From positions 2,108,001 to 2,172,000 of the forward strand of contig NW_026611593.1 of the NCBI RefSeq assembly GCF_028502605.1: a DNA stretch of 64,000 bases, in the 5' to 3' direction. Numbering within the stretch: the first letter of the stretch is position 1; every line of letters starts with the position of its first letter. The translations under genes and the position numbers were made by a program. The notes beneath the pieces were generated by a model. It was not told where the DNA came from, ran no database searches, and saw only the letters and a list, made by a program, of their open reading frames with translations. This document shows positions 1 to 11,593 of this stretch, one piece after another. The DNA comes from Trichoderma breve (lineage: Eukaryota > Ascomycota > Sordariomycetes > Hypocreales > Hypocreaceae).

Positions 1-795
1 ATATATTAACTTCCACATACCTAATACCACATCTGCATTCTATTATTGTCTTTTTTCACGGCATTTTCTCTAGCCGTAGCGTGTAGGAGATGTCGAGTTG
101 TTTTCCTCAGTCGCAGCTGTCTATATCGCATCAATGTTGCCATGTCGTGAAGAAACCACTAGTTGTCGACTTCATGTTGTAGATTGATCAATAATCATGA
201 AGGGGGGATAGCAATAGATTAAGAGCCCCCGGTTCCTGACATGTCGATCTGGGGTTGCATTGAGCCTTATATACATTTTGGGCGGTCAGAGTCGAAACGC
301 CTTTCATCGAAAAAAGTACATGTCTTAGTGTGCCTAGCTAAATAAAATAGTAAGTGATTTCACTATTCTTTGGAAATGACGACGACATTCTCCGACAATG
401 GTTCACTTATACGTGATTCCTCATCGCTAAATCACCAACTAAGTGGAATCAGGTCGGGTTAGAATTCTACCGGCCATACTCACCTTAATGACATCAACAT
501 AGATAAAACTTTATTCTTATTTAGTAGATCCCTTTAGTTAGATAAGTTAACGTACTAAGCAAGTATTCATCCATTATGTCATTCTTGTTTGTTTAAACTA
601 CAAACCAGAATCACGGACTCTACTTTAATTCCGTCGGACAGTTTAATATTGCAATGTCCGTGTTATCAGATACAACTAAAAATTCCAAATATTCGCCAAT
701 GTCGAATTTCCCATCTGCCCGCCATCACTTCTGGTTATAACTCGGAGGCGTCTTGTTTCCTCTTTCCCTCCAAGCATGCCAGCATGAATCAGCAT
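1..795. other. Left-edge non-coding stretch
   Basis: AT-leaning sequence with no open frame that resembles a protein. It is the 3' flank of the OBAP-like gene that ends at 796 on the minus strand. A plus-strand open frame over 589-1179 runs antisense to that gene's last exon and is treated as its shadow. Nothing else was recognised. Confidence 0.6.
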
Positions 796-1616
796 CTACT
801 CACAGTTAGCCACCTCAATCCCAGAAATCCCCTTCCCATCCAACAAAGAAAGAAACTCACCTCCATGAATCTTCGGAGAAGGAATATCCTTCCTAGCCTC
901 CCTCTTCTCCCTATAATTCGTCCCAAACCTCTCATCCCGCTCCTCAACCTTACTAAAGTCCAAATGTCCATCACTCGTATAACTCATCATAAGCTGCGGC
1001 TCTCCCAGTGGAAGCTCATCACCTCTGTCCGTCTGCCACAGATGATACACCTTCCCATACAGCGAGATGATCTTTTCCATTTCCCTCTTCTCCGCCAATT
1101 CCCACGCTGCTTTGGGTACCATGCGGTTAGGCATCACGAGCATTCCCGATTTCACCTCGTAAACGTGAGAATGCCATAGGCGGCGCTCATCAGCTGGTAA
1201 AGATTCATAGCGGTTCGGTGTGATCATGTACTCTATGCCTATGATCCGTGCATTGGGTTCCGCAGAGTCGTATAACACACATTGCCGAACCTCGTCATCT
1301 ATAATCAGTCAGTATGAGTACCTGTACCCTCAAATAATCAGCAAATAGCTCCAAGGCGACTACGCACCCAATTGGCTGCAGTAATGATTCGTTTCCACGG
1401 ATCGCATAGGATCATTCGCATAAGCGTGAAACGCGTTAAGATGTGCGCATATATTCTTAACCGGCTTAAAGTCCTATTTCTCTCTAGTCAGAACATTACT
1501 CACACCAAGATAATTCAAGTGAAAGCTACCTGCGTAAAGGATGCCGCACTCGAAAGCACAGTGTCTTCTTTGGGCAAAAGATCACCCGGAGCTTTGTCGT
1601 GTGCTTCCGAACCCAT
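796..1616 (-). CDS. OBAP-like (DUF1264) protein, 231 aa, three exons
   Basis: Spliced model: exons 1616-1530, 1473-1368 and 1298-796, joined through introns of 56 and 69 nt. Phases agree and the sum is 696 nt. The ATG at 1616 gives [15 protein letters not shown], then the family core [38 protein letters not shown] (this last stretch spans the second junction), IGIEYMI, LWHSH.YEVKSG and [12 protein letters not shown]. These match oil-body-associated protein / DUF1264 proteins, which are best known from plant seed oil bodies and also occur in fungi and bacteria. A role at lipid droplets is inference from the family; no catalytic residues are known to me. The first intron has a CTGAC branch point. 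The 3' end of the coding strand is G-rich, as in several other genes here. Length is normal for the family. Confidence 0.88.
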
Positions 1617-2614
1617 TTTCGGTGTGTGTCTTGTCTCGAAGTCCAATAGAATGCCGAGTTGTGATCACATGGAATGTTAAAAGTGATTCAACCCAATTTG
1701 CTAGTGCAATTGGGAACTGATCTTGTCTATATATACAGATTACTGAAAAAGCTGGAGGAAGGGCGTTCATGACGTTGACGAACCATCATCAGTATTTATA
1801 GTCCGAGATTTAGCGTACGGTGATATCACACCACGTCTTGTCGTTCCACAGCTCTCGTTCCACATCTTACAAAATGTACGCACTGTATATTTTATCATTG
1901 CCTTTTACAGTTACCTCGCAAATTAAGCACTAAAGCGGCTCAATCTGGCGTATATCATAACCTAAGATGTGGCCGCCGATCTGATGAAGCAAAAATGGTG
2001 ACCCGCAAGATCAGCATATCGAATGGGACGATCAACATCATGTACGATGTAACTCCAGATATTGCCATGGACAGAAATCGTCACAATTAAGACTAAACAT
2101 TGTAATATCTCACACAACAATACAATCCTTCGGGTGTCCTTTAAGTCACCATCATCAGCAATCCCACATATATATATCGACCATGTATATCGAACATATA
2201 TATATACAAACACAACGCTCCGCCAATCCAACCTCTCTCATACGCCATTAAACAAATAATCAACAAGTAAAAAGATAAAACAATCAATGAAACGCTAATC
2301 CCACCCATCGTCTTCCCTCCCCTCTTTTTTCTGTAACCCGTAGAATTTTCGCCCCGGCCTCCGGTTTGATATGCTCCAACACCAATTTTGTGTTTTGACA
2401 GAATAAAGCAGAAAAAGCAAACGCATAACAGAAGAGTCCTCCAAAGAATATGTAGACAGCAGGTGTGTTTCCCCCGTATATCGAGTATATGTACGTATAC
2501 CCCAGAAGCATAGCGGCGTAGCCTTTGGTATTAAAATTACAACTGTAACATGCTTTGGGTAAAGCAAACGGGTAAAACAGCAGACAGGGGGTACATATGT
2601 GACCCTAAAGTCAT
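1617..2614. other. Intergenic, AT-rich
   Basis: Lies between the OBAP-like start (1616) and the FMP27 stop (2615), so it should hold the OBAP promoter and the FMP27 3' UTR. It contains TA-rich runs near 2166-2215. Short open frames on both strands are unlike proteins. No RNA gene was recognised. Confidence 0.5.
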
Positions 2615-5600
2615 TCAACCAGTCGTCTTGGATCGTGACTGAGACCAACTTAGCCTCTTATTTCTCAGTGCTTCATGATGCATGTGTTCTGCCATTGTTG
2701 GAGAAGCAGCAGCTTCTTCCTCGTTCATTTCCTCAGGCTCGTCAGTCTGCACTACAGCAGGTTGTTCTCGGTGGCTCATCCTCTGCGTGAGAGCAGTAAG
2801 CTTGTCCCTCAGACCAAACCCTCCGCTGCTGACACTGGTGGGACCAGGATTCTTTTTGTCGAGATGTCCAGCGCTGGTAGAGGGCCTTGATTCACTGCCG
2901 CCTGACAAGGTCCTCATAGCATGGCGGTGCGATCCTAATCCCTGGCTGGAAGACGGCCTGAGAAGCTCAATGGCTAGGCTGCTGTGGCCATCACCTCTGC
3001 TAGTAGCGTCTACTGGCGTTGGGGGCGTCATTGTCAGGTACGATGGGACCTGGGGGATATTTTGAGCAGAGCCGGTTGTCAAATGAGACCTGCTGCTAGT
3101 AATGCTACTGCTGCGACTTGCAGATCGCGGAGCCGGAATGCCACTGCGAATGCTGCTGCGAGTAGATCGTGGAGGCGAGCGTGAGTAGTCTATCGGGGAC
3201 GTACCGTACATACTTGCCGAGTCATCGCTGTCGTGTATGCTGGGCGTGTAATTCTGAGACAGGCTAGAGGACATTGGTGAAATAAGAGCAGAGCTGCTCG
3301 CAAGTTCTCTTAGCCTATTACGCTGCTCCGCATTGGGCTTGTGCTTTGAGAACTTGTTTCCAATAATGGCACCTGTATGAGAAATGAGAGCTCTCACAAC
3401 GGCCTTTTTCAGCGCCAAAGCGAGATCCAAGTTTGACCAAGTCTTGTTCTGCCACTCAATGAGAGGAAGGCGGAACACAAAGTTGTGAACGTCTTCAAAG
3501 TTGCGTTGGTCTTTGCCCTTGTAGCTGAGACACAGCACAACAGAGGGTATCTTGATATGCGCAAACGTTATGTAGTTGTTGGCTCGCTCAATCATCTTGG
3601 TGAGATCATCAGACATTTGCTTGTCCTCAGTGTTATGCCTGCTTCGTAAGCCGAAACGTGTCGACTTCTTTGAATCCGAATCCCGGCTGTCTCTGGACGA
3701 GAATCCAGTTGAAGACCGACCAATAACGCCAGGTCGTGGAGTCGCCGTCAACGGTCGCATAGACTCAATCGAAGACTTCTTGCCCAGTGTTCGTGAGGTG
3801 CCTGAACGGAAAAGTCTGAAATGGCCGCCACCCTCGCCGTTGTTAACGCCCAGGGTCTTCTTCGAGGTTCTTTCCTCTGCGACGCCGGATGATAGTGTCG
3901 GCTTAAGACGTAGCTCGAGCGAACCCGGGCGGGTTGAGAATGAAGTATCCAAGCTTGGCGTACCCGTCCTGCTGATTGTGCTCTTGGGAGACTCGTTTCC
4001 TTCTTCATCCGCCTCGTTTGAATCGCGCCGAACTACGATTGAAGGATTTGTCTTGGATTCTTCATCGGCCTGCTCCATATCCATACCAGGGAAGATGTAT
4101 TCGAAAAGACGTTTGCCGACTTCACGTTCCAGCTGGATCTTGATAGGAAATAGCTCTATCTCGAACTGGTCCATAACGGGGATACCTGCTATGGCCTCTA
4201 ACATGTACCAGTAGACCCGAATCATGTCAGAATCGCCGTCGCCATATCGAGTACCTGGCCTCTCGCCTTCGTGATATGGAGTTATTATCTCCGGGTATGT
4301 TGCGTCCGGCAAAAGGTTCAGGCCAAGCAACTTTCCAACACGAACCAGATTCATGTGGGAGCCATCCGAATGATCGGTGCGGTCGTACTCTAAATTCTTA
4401 AGTTGAAGCTCAACCAGCGGCTCGTTCGAATCCTGCATGAGGTGCCAGACAATATCTCTCACGGAGATGCTCCATTTCAACAGTGCGTCAGAGCGTGTAT
4501 TGTTCTTTTCGAGTCTTCTCTGTGAACTCATGATGGCTTTCATCATGAAGAAAAGCTCATCCTCGGAGGCTGCCAGGTCACGCTCCAGGGCCAAGCGATC
4601 TTCCCATCCTTTCTTGTCCAAATGCAGGGAGTAAATCTGGAAATGCGACTTGATTTCTTCCATCTGCCTGATGCGGTCCTGCAGTTTCATCACCATTTCT
4701 GGAATACCACTCAGGTCACTAAAGTCAGACCCGAGGATAATCTTCTCCAAGCGCTCATTCCTCGTCTTTTCGAGGGGCTCGCTGTACATGAGCAGATCAA
4801 GCACGATGACATACACCGCGTAATACTGCGATGAGTTACAGAGAGCGCGAGCTTGCGGGAATTCCACCCAGAGGTTGTCCACACGTTTCTCCGTGGGTTC
4901 TTCGGTGGTTTCGTCTGTGTTTTCACTATTGACCTCGTCGTTATACTTGAGACGGAGATTGTTGTACTTGTCATACCGAAGCATGGCTGAAGTTTTCTGC
5001 ACAACACGCTTGAAGCCGAATGGGTCGGTGCGGAAGTCAAACATGACCTCCATAGGTACCCATGGTGGCCACGAGGAACCCGTGGGCGTTCCATACTTGC
5101 TGCCCGCATACATGGATACCATGTTGGTGAGGAACCATTTCTGATGCGTGACGAAGAACTGAGTGCTGTCCATGTTGACCAAGAATCGGCGTTGAACAAG
5201 GCCGCTGACTTGGTCCGAAATTCGCGACTTGTCCATGACTTCCACCACTTTTAGTTCCATTCCTTTTGAGGTAACCAAAACAACGTGCTTCTTGTTCTTT
5301 TCACTCTGCAGCTGAATTTGCGGCGCGATAAGCCGCACATGATAACTGCATTGCGGGTTGAACTCATCTGATATACCGCTCTCCAAATCTTCAAGGGAGC
5401 CTTCCACAACGCCATCGGCATTGAGAGCAAAGCCTGTGCTCGTCGAAAATTTCCGTCCATCTGCCAAGATACCTTTGATTCGGTCTTCGAGATCTGTTGC
5501 AGCGTCCTTTTCGTGAGACGGAGTATCTGGAGACGTGGGAGTCCCGTTGGCAGCTGATGCCGGCTCTGAATTCATGGCTTTCCCCATCCTAGCCTTTGTC

Positions 5601-8600
5601 TGCTCGTCTACCATGTCCAGTATGAATTTCACTGCTGGTCTGGATAGGTAGTATATAAAGCCACGACGTTGGCTACTCTGGTGGACATATCGCAGCACAA
5701 TGTTACGCAACAGGTTGTTCCACTTCAGCTGCATATTGTGAATCACGAAGCGGTTCTCAAATTCGCTTTCAAACTCAGCATTGGAGGGTATCGAGGGCAT
5801 GTCCATGTGATCACTCGGGGAGTCCACGGATCCTTCGGATCGATGTGTGCTCGCCGCTCCGCTTGATGCATGGCCATTAGTCGATACTCCGTTATTCATT
5901 CGCTCCAGCATAGTTTCAAGGAATGCTCTCTTGTCCCGAAGTACATTAGAATGCTGGCGAAGGGTATCAAAGTCTTCCAGAATCTCGTGGTCTTTGGAAT
6001 CGGTGCGTATCACTTTCAATTCGGCCTCACCCACATGTCGGATGTGTGCTCGGATCTGTTCATCGAGTTGAGCCAGACGCTCTTTGATTAGATGTGCCTG
6101 TACACTCTTTGGATCATTTTCTTCACTCATGGTACAAAAGTGTGTCGGCTCGTTTCCAAATGGGCTTGTTCTCGTTGGGTCTCCAGCAATAATACCTCCA
6201 ATGTCGGTCTGACGGAAGTAAGTTAATCGAGGGATATAGGCAAGAGGCAAAATCTTGGTCTCCGGATGAGCTTCGGTGGGCAGAATCCAATCTAGCTCGA
6301 CGAAATCGTCCATATCAATCCAGCTGTAGTCTCCGTCGGGAATCGTAAAGCGAGATACATCCGGCTTCTCGTCCTGATCGAGGGTGAGATGTGAAATTGA
6401 TCCTTTCTTGATGGCTTCTGTCGTGGTACCATACAAACTGGCAGAGACGGCTCGAATATCTGCGCAGGCCAAATCCAAGTGTGCTGCATGGAGCTTGATT
6501 CCCGTGATTCGACTAGGCGAATTCTTGGTCTTGGCAATGGTATCGAACTCTTCTCGGCGCTGATGAAGATCAAGCATGAAGCTGTCGAACCGAACTTTCA
6601 GGCCAGTGGCAGAGACGGCGTTTTCAGAGTAGTCCTCGGCATCTTTGTGCTTGTAAATGTGACTCAGGAACAGCGGAGCAAACAGGAGATTATACTTGAC
6701 AGTCGCCAAGTGCCTCCCGAATTTCTTGCTATTCTTTTCTCTCCCAGGGAATAGGCTACCCTGCCGAATAGGAAGCGACATGGGTCCGCTGAAGAGTCCC
6801 CACCAAGCGAAGAAGTGCGTGAAAAAGCGAGGAGTAAGATGGATCGTGTTGTAACTCCGCGAAGGCTCAAGGCTCTGTGACATCCATTCGCGATCAGCCG
6901 GTGCGCGTACCGCAATTGACAAGTGAATGTGACGACTCCTGAACCCGCGCATGGCATCATAAGGGCATCCGTTCTCATCAGGCTTAGCAAAGAGTGGGTT
7001 CTTGAGAACAACCTCATAATGAGGTTTGAAGTCAAAACTTCGTCTGCCATCCTCGATTGCGCGCTCAAATACGAGACCAGCGAGCCATTGTACTCTTCCG
7101 GACAGCTTCATGACGACTTTCTTAAACTGAGCCGGACCGCATCTTAAATGGTCATCCGCAAGTCGACTACTATCATCATCTCGAAGTCGGGCAGCTTCCC
7201 GCACCTGCATGCTGTAGTCTGGAATGGCAAGAATGTACTCGCCGCTATCCACCGTCATGAACTTTTTGGGGTTATCCTCTGCATTAATATTCCATTTAAT
7301 GTCGTTTCGCCAGCACATGATGAAGCCTGCGCCATGTCCAGTTACCTGATATGGGTCGCGTGTGCCCTTCATGGCAAAATGCATATCGCCGTCTTCTTTC
7401 CAGGCAACATGGATGCGCGAATGGAAATTAAGTCGAAGCTTATCCCAGAACCCAACCCGTTCAGACGGATCAATCTGCGGCTTGGTAAATGATTCAACGA
7501 CCATCATCATATCCTGAATTGCCGGTTGGTAGCAGGGACCCCATGTAATCCTTGTGGGAAGAGATGTGTTGATATCCATGTAGACATCCGAGAAAGATTT
7601 GACAGGGCCAATGGTCCGCCTCACTTCAATCGCAAAGCATCCCTCTTTAGATGCACCCGGATCCGAGCTCTTGGGAGGAATAATATTCACTGGAACTCGT
7701 CGTGAAGACTCCAGTCCTCTAAACTCTTCGGCCAAGACAAAGTTCGTTCTCAAAGAGACAGCTTGCAGCCTAGAAGACTGTCCAGCTTTCAGCCCCGGGA
7801 TGTGTAGCAGCGGCAGGGGGTAGTCGCGTAGCGAGCAGCGTGCTTCACCCATATCGATGGAGATATGCATCGGCACCAAGAGGCTGTATTGCATATCTTT
7901 GGGCATACCTTTGCCGACCTTGTAAATGAAGTCAGGGAGATCCTCAAGGGGGAACGTTGGCTTGTCAACGGCAATGTGGAGGTTGGAAATGTAAGTGGCC
8001 ATCAACGCCGGTCTGGGGGCGACCTCCAAGATGTTTTCCGTCTCTTCAACGTCGCTCGGCATCTCGTTCTGTCCCCAGAATAGACCGCGCAGCTCCTTGA
8101 CACCATCTCGAGATACCTGATAAGCCCGATCAATCCTCTTTTTCCATGACTGAGCATTGAACATGTCCAAATGGAGGCGTGCCTCCTCCACTGAAACTTT
8201 TGCATTTCCGTTGATGCCCAGGGTCTCGTTTTCAGGGTTATATCTCGGCATGGCGCTGGGTCGACCCTCGCGACTGCGTTCGTCTTGCTTCGTTGCATCG
8301 GAGCTTCGGCTACGGAACCACGCAGATGAGGAATTTTCTGTCCTTCCACGTGGGAAAGCAGATCGAGAACGATTCTTGCCATTATTCCCCCGCTTCAGTT
8401 CTTCTTCCCGCACCCGATTTAGCTTGATGCGGAATGCCTCTTCTCTGGTAGCCCTCTGTATCTGTTCCATACGCCCTGCCCGGTAGATCATGCCCAATTT
8501 CCATTCGAATGCGCCATCCTCCATCTCGAAAAGGAAATTTCGCGATCGAATGGATATTTTCGGGACGGATTTGGGTCCTTCGGGCTTCTTCTCTAGGATG

Positions 8601-11593
8601 TACTCGTTTGTGCCCGTTTTGAAGCGATGCTGCAGCTGCTGCACCGCTTTAATCACGTTGATAATGTTATCGGTAATACGGTGAACAATGACCTCGTGCG
8701 GAATACCGATCCGAATCGCCTCAGTAGAGACGTCGATGAGCTTCTCTTCCTTAGTGTCTCCTTGGTTCGACTTGTGCTTGGACTCTCGCAAGTCAAGGCG
8801 TCCATTTTTTATGCTAACCATTCGCGACCATATATTGCGCATACGTGGAGATGCAACGTACAAGCGTATTAGCTTGGACGACAAATACGGCGTGGACCAT
8901 CTCTGACGTCCAGCATCCACACTATAGATGTGAAGCATTATCATTGGGTCATGTGGCATCTCCGCCTTCACCTGAATCAGAGCAACTTTCACGTCAACGA
9001 CTACGGAGTCTGTGATTGTGGAAGCCGAATCTGCAGGAGAAAATCCAGAGGTGGTAGGAGGGACTAGAAGATCCGACTTTGGTGTACCTTGCTGTGAAGC
9101 TCTTGGCGCGTCACCACTGGTTCTCATGAAGGCCTGTCTCACAGTCTTCATAGCAACACCCACGGCATAGTGTCGGTAGAGTGAATACTGAACCATGATG
9201 GAACGAATCGAGGATTGAATGTGAAACAACGGGCCATGATTATCGCTTGAAGCAGAGAGTGAAAATTCAAGACGCGGCACGTTGATGAAAGGCTCAAGCT
9301 CAAGCTGCTCAGCGGTTTCGATGATTTGAGCCTCAATACCTCTGGCATTGAACACCAGACGACGACCATCGCCGATATTCTGGGGCTTCTTTCTCGACCT
9401 TGTCGGACTTGTAGATGCGAAATCAGAGTCTGACTGAGTGAGGGATCGGCTGTGAGTTCGTCTCCTGAGCATCCGTCTCTGCAAGCCGTCCAGTCTTTGA
9501 GCACGATACTCCGCCGACATGCCGTCAAGGTGCAGAGATATGCCTTTACTATCATCGGAAATTTGTTCATCTACACCGGCAATCTCAATGTTGACATCAT
9601 TCGCCGCGATTTGATAACGGAAAAGCCATTCGGGGACCGATCTCAGGAAGTTGGGATGCCTTCTTGACTTGGGCTTGGCTCGCTTTGTTGGCTCAACATC
9701 GGTGCGTAGCTGGCGTACAATCTGACGAACGCCATCTGTGATTTCCGGCCGCACCATGCTGACTGAGAACGATTGGATGTTGCTCGTGGCATCGACAGAA
9801 ACTTCGGGGTTGGCTGCCAAGTGGACTTTCAGGTCGAAAGACTCGGTTGTTATCAAGTCGAACCTCTCGCCAGACACAGCTTGGTAGTATAGGTGGTGGG
9901 ATTGCAGCCGCATTGCTCCATCCAGAGAATAGTGCAAGTCTTCAAGCGGTGAATGAGATGATTCAACGTCAAGAGCAACAGATGAGATTGATGAAATGAT
10001 GAGACCGTAATCATCTGGGTCCTCTGTCTTGCCGAGAGGCTTGAGCTTGATGCGGAGAACAGGCTCGTGCATAGTAAACTTAATACTCGCCTTGGGAAGC
10101 AGTCGGGAAAAGAGATATTTCTGCTGCTGCCTTTGTTCCGTCTTTGGAGGCTTTGGTCTAGACCGCATCATTGCTATCAAGAGAGGCAGGTGTCTTGGAT
10201 CAAGATCGATAGATGGGGAGGTGACCACAGAGTTGGCGAACAGAATATTCGCATTCTTGTCCTCAAAGTCATCCACCTGAGATAGCTGGATGGTCTTGGA
10301 AGGCAAGGTGGTTCTGACCGTCGTGGTAGCCATGGGAATGTACACAATTCGCTGCGGTTTACCGAGGCCATCGTCCATGCCGACAGAAATGGAGAGAGCG
10401 GCCACCAACGCTTCGTGGGCAATGTCTGTGGACGGGAAGTACATGCGATGTGCTGGTGACTTTGGATCTAGGCGATGCAGGTCGATGCCAACTTCCTTCA
10501 TGGAAGCAGTGAGATGGACGGGTTTCGCACAAGGGTTGACAGACTCAACCTTTTTGACGAGGCCGACAAAGCTAACGGCAAACTGAATTTCTTTGATGCC
10601 TCGCAAGATGGAGCTGAAGAACTCCTTCGAGTCTGAAACAGTTTTCATCAAGTGCTCATTTGCACTGCTAGCGGTTCCATCTTGCACTTTACTAACAAAG
10701 ATGTCGACGGGGTCATCCAAGTTGGCAACCTTTGGCTTCTTGCGAGACAGCTTGAACTTGGTTGCACAGTGGTGCAACTCGTCGTACGGAATCTGGACTC
10801 TGCCGAGCTTCAAGGCAACAGTCGCATCCCGGAGGCCCTCCTGTGTCGGATAGAGATATCCGTGCACATTTAGCAATGCATGGTCGAGAATCTGGAGGGA
10901 TTCCTTGCCATCCACTGCGAAAAAGACACTCCGGACGGTCAATATCCATTCGGCCTCGGCGTGTTCCTTTGAAGAGTCGGATCGGTGGAAGAAGAATCGA
11001 GCTCGATCGGCCATTTTGTGTCTCGTATCCACGGCAAGCGTCAAGCTTCCAACCTGAAGGCTGCCCACATCGACCACGTTAATGACCGAGTTAGTCACAA
11101 CGACATCCACCAAGCGCAGCCATTTCACGCTGTGGTGCAACTTTTTCACTTTCTCTTTGAGCTTTTGGAGGCGCGACCACGTCTCAGTCTCGGCTCTAGC
11201 TTTGGCTTGATCTGGAGGAGGCAGATCTAGTAGCGGGTCTATTTCTTCCTCCTCCGCATTATCTGTCTTTCGATCCACACTTTGTGGCGTCTCGTCCGTG
11301 GCAGGCTTCCGCTCTTCGAGCTTCTTAATATCGGCGGTAACGGTCAGGTCGCTGAGAACAATGCTCAGCCACGTGGGTTGCGCAAAAGTCGGACGATGAA
11401 TGTTGAGCCCCAGGCCGCGAATCTCGATCCTGATTCCATCTCTAGGTGAGTACGCAAGGCGCCTGAGGGAGAAGTAGCCTATCCGCTGGATCGATATGCC
11501 GGTGACGATTCGAAGAACGGCGAAGAGGACGAAGGAGGAGAGATAGAGGAGGACAAAGACACCGAGGGCGAAGGTCGGACTGAGAAGCGCCAT
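2615..11593 (-). CDS. FMP27: FMP27/Hobbit/BLTP2 bridge-like lipid transfer protein, 2,992 aa
   Basis: One uninterrupted frame of about 9 kb. I chose the ATG at 11593 (MALLSPTFALGVFVLLYLSS); the frame extends six codons upstream only through a TTG. The N-terminal hydrophobic segment (about residues 1-28) is the ER anchor typical of the family. Diagnostic landmarks are GFWDKLRLNFHSRIHV near residue 1380 (the GFWDK domain) and SSWPPWVPMEVMFDF near residue 2175 (the WPPW motif). A basic, Ser-rich C-terminal tail of about 300 residues looks disordered. Family members (yeast Fmp27/Hob1 and Ypr117w/Hob2, fly Hobbit, human BLTP2/KIAA0100) form a long hydrophobic groove built of repeating beta-groove modules. 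They act at ER-plasma membrane contact sites in lipid transfer. The length fits the largest fungal members, and the absence of introns over 9 kb is notable. Family assignment is firm; lipid cargo cannot be read from sequence. Confidence 0.96.
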   Translation of the reverse strand: MALLSPTFALGVFVLLYLSSFVLFAVLRIVTGISIQRIGYFSLRRLAYSPRDGIRIEIRGLGLNIHRPTFAQPTWLSIVLSDLTVTADIKKLEERKPATDETPQSVDRKTDNAEEEEIDPLLDLPPPDQAKARAETETWSRLQKLKEKVKKLHHSVKWLRLVDVVVTNSVINVVDVGSLQVGSLTLAVDTRHKMADRARFFFHRSDSSKEHAEAEWILTVRSVFFAVDGKESLQILDHALLNVHGYLYPTQEGLRDATVALKLGRVQIPYDELHHCATKFKLSRKKPKVANLDDPVDIFVSKVQDGTASSANEHLMKTVSDSKEFFSSILRGIKEIQFAVSFVGLVKKVESVNPCAKPVHLTASMKEVGIDLHRLDPKSPAHRMYFPSTDIAHEALVAALSISVGMDDGLGKPQRIVYIPMATTTVRTTLPSKTIQLSQVDDFEDKNANILFANSVVTSPSIDLDPRHLPLLIAMMRSRPKPPKTEQRQQQKYLFSRLLPKASIKFTMHEPVLRIKLKPLGKTEDPDDYGLIISSISSVALDVESSHSPLEDLHYSLDGAMRLQSHHLYYQAVSGERFDLITTESFDLKVHLAANPEVSVDATSNIQSFSVSMVRPEITDGVRQIVRQLRTDVEPTKRAKPKSRRHPNFLRSVPEWLFRYQIAANDVNIEIAGVDEQISDDSKGISLHLDGMSAEYRAQRLDGLQRRMLRRRTHSRSLTQSDSDFASTSPTRSRKKPQNIGDGRRLVFNARGIEAQIIETAEQLELEPFINVPRLEFSLSASSDNHGPLFHIQSSIRSIMVQYSLYRHYAVGVAMKTVRQAFMRTSGDAPRASQQGTPKSDLLVPPTTSGFSPADSASTITDSVVVDVKVALIQVKAEMPHDPMIMLHIYSVDAGRQRWSTPYLSSKLIRLYVASPRMRNIWSRMVSIKNGRLDLRESKHKSNQGDTKEEKLIDVSTEAIRIGIPHEVIVHRITDNIINVIKAVQQLQHRFKTGTNEYILEKKPEGPKSVPKISIRSRNFLFEMEDGAFEWKLGMIYRAGRMEQIQRATREEAFRIKLNRVREEELKRGNNGKNRSRSAFPRGRTENSSSAWFRSRSSDATKQDERSREGRPSAMPRYNPENETLGINGNAKVSVEEARLHLDMFNAQSWKKRIDRAYQVSRDGVKELRGLFWGQNEMPSDVEETENILEVAPRPALMATYISNLHIAVDKPTFPLEDLPDFIYKVGKGMPKDMQYSLLVPMHISIDMGEARCSLRDYPLPLLHIPGLKAGQSSRLQAVSLRTNFVLAEEFRGLESSRRVPVNIIPPKSSDPGASKEGCFAIEVRRTIGPVKSFSDVYMDINTSLPTRITWGPCYQPAIQDMMMVVESFTKPQIDPSERVGFWDKLRLNFHSRIHVAWKEDGDMHFAMKGTRDPYQVTGHGAGFIMCWRNDIKWNINAEDNPKKFMTVDSGEYILAIPDYSMQVREAARLRDDDSSRLADDHLRCGPAQFKKVVMKLSGRVQWLAGLVFERAIEDGRRSFDFKPHYEVVLKNPLFAKPDENGCPYDAMRGFRSRHIHLSIAVRAPADREWMSQSLEPSRSYNTIHLTPRFFTHFFAWWGLFSGPMSLPIRQGSLFPGREKNSKKFGRHLATVKYNLLFAPLFLSHIYKHKDAEDYSENAVSATGLKVRFDSFMLDLHQRREEFDTIAKTKNSPSRITGIKLHAAHLDLACADIRAVSASLYGTTTEAIKKGSISHLTLDQDEKPDVSRFTIPDGDYSWIDMDDFVELDWILPTEAHPETKILPLAYIPRLTYFRQTDIGGIIAGDPTRTSPFGNEPTHFCTMSEENDPKSVQAHLIKERLAQLDEQIRAHIRHVGEAELKVIRTDSKDHEILEDFDTLRQHSNVLRDKRAFLETMLERMNNGVSTNGHASSGAASTHRSEGSVDSPSDHMDMPSIPSNAEFESEFENRFVIHNMQLKWNNLLRNIVLRYVHQSSQRRGFIYYLSRPAVKFILDMVDEQTKARMGKAMNSEPASAANGTPTSPDTPSHEKDAATDLEDRIKGILADGRKFSTSTGFALNADGVVEGSLEDLESGISDEFNPQCSYHVRLIAPQIQLQSEKNKKHVVLVTSKGMELKVVEVMDKSRISDQVSGLVQRRFLVNMDSTQFFVTHQKWFLTNMVSMYAGSKYGTPTGSSWPPWVPMEVMFDFRTDPFGFKRVVQKTSAMLRYDKYNNLRLKYNDEVNSENTDETTEEPTEKRVDNLWVEFPQARALCNSSQYYAVYVIVLDLLMYSEPLEKTRNERLEKIILGSDFSDLSGIPEMVMKLQDRIRQMEEIKSHFQIYSLHLDKKGWEDRLALERDLAASEDELFFMMKAIMSSQRRLEKNNTRSDALLKWSISVRDIVWHLMQDSNEPLVELQLKNLEYDRTDHSDGSHMNLVRVGKLLGLNLLPDATYPEIITPYHEGERPGTRYGDGDSDMIRVYWYMLEAIAGIPVMDQFEIELFPIKIQLEREVGKRLFEYIFPGMDMEQADEESKTNPSIVVRRDSNEADEEGNESPKSTISRTGTPSLDTSFSTRPGSLELRLKPTLSSGVAEERTSKKTLGVNNGEGGGHFRLFRSGTSRTLGKKSSIESMRPLTATPRPGVIGRSSTGFSSRDSRDSDSKKSTRFGLRSRHNTEDKQMSDDLTKMIERANNYITFAHIKIPSVVLCLSYKGKDQRNFEDVHNFVFRLPLIEWQNKTWSNLDLALALKKAVVRALISHTGAIIGNKFSKHKPNAEQRNRLRELASSSALISPMSSSLSQNYTPSIHDSDDSASMYGTSPIDYSRSPPRSTRSSIRSGIPAPRSASRSSSITSSRSHLTTGSAQNIPQVPSYLTMTPPTPVDATSRGDGHSSLAIELLRPSSSQGLGSHRHAMRTLSGGSESRPSTSAGHLDKKNPGPTSVSSGGFGLRDKLTALTQRMSHREQPAVVQTDEPEEMNEEEAAASPTMAEHMHHEALRNKRLSWSQSRSKTTG

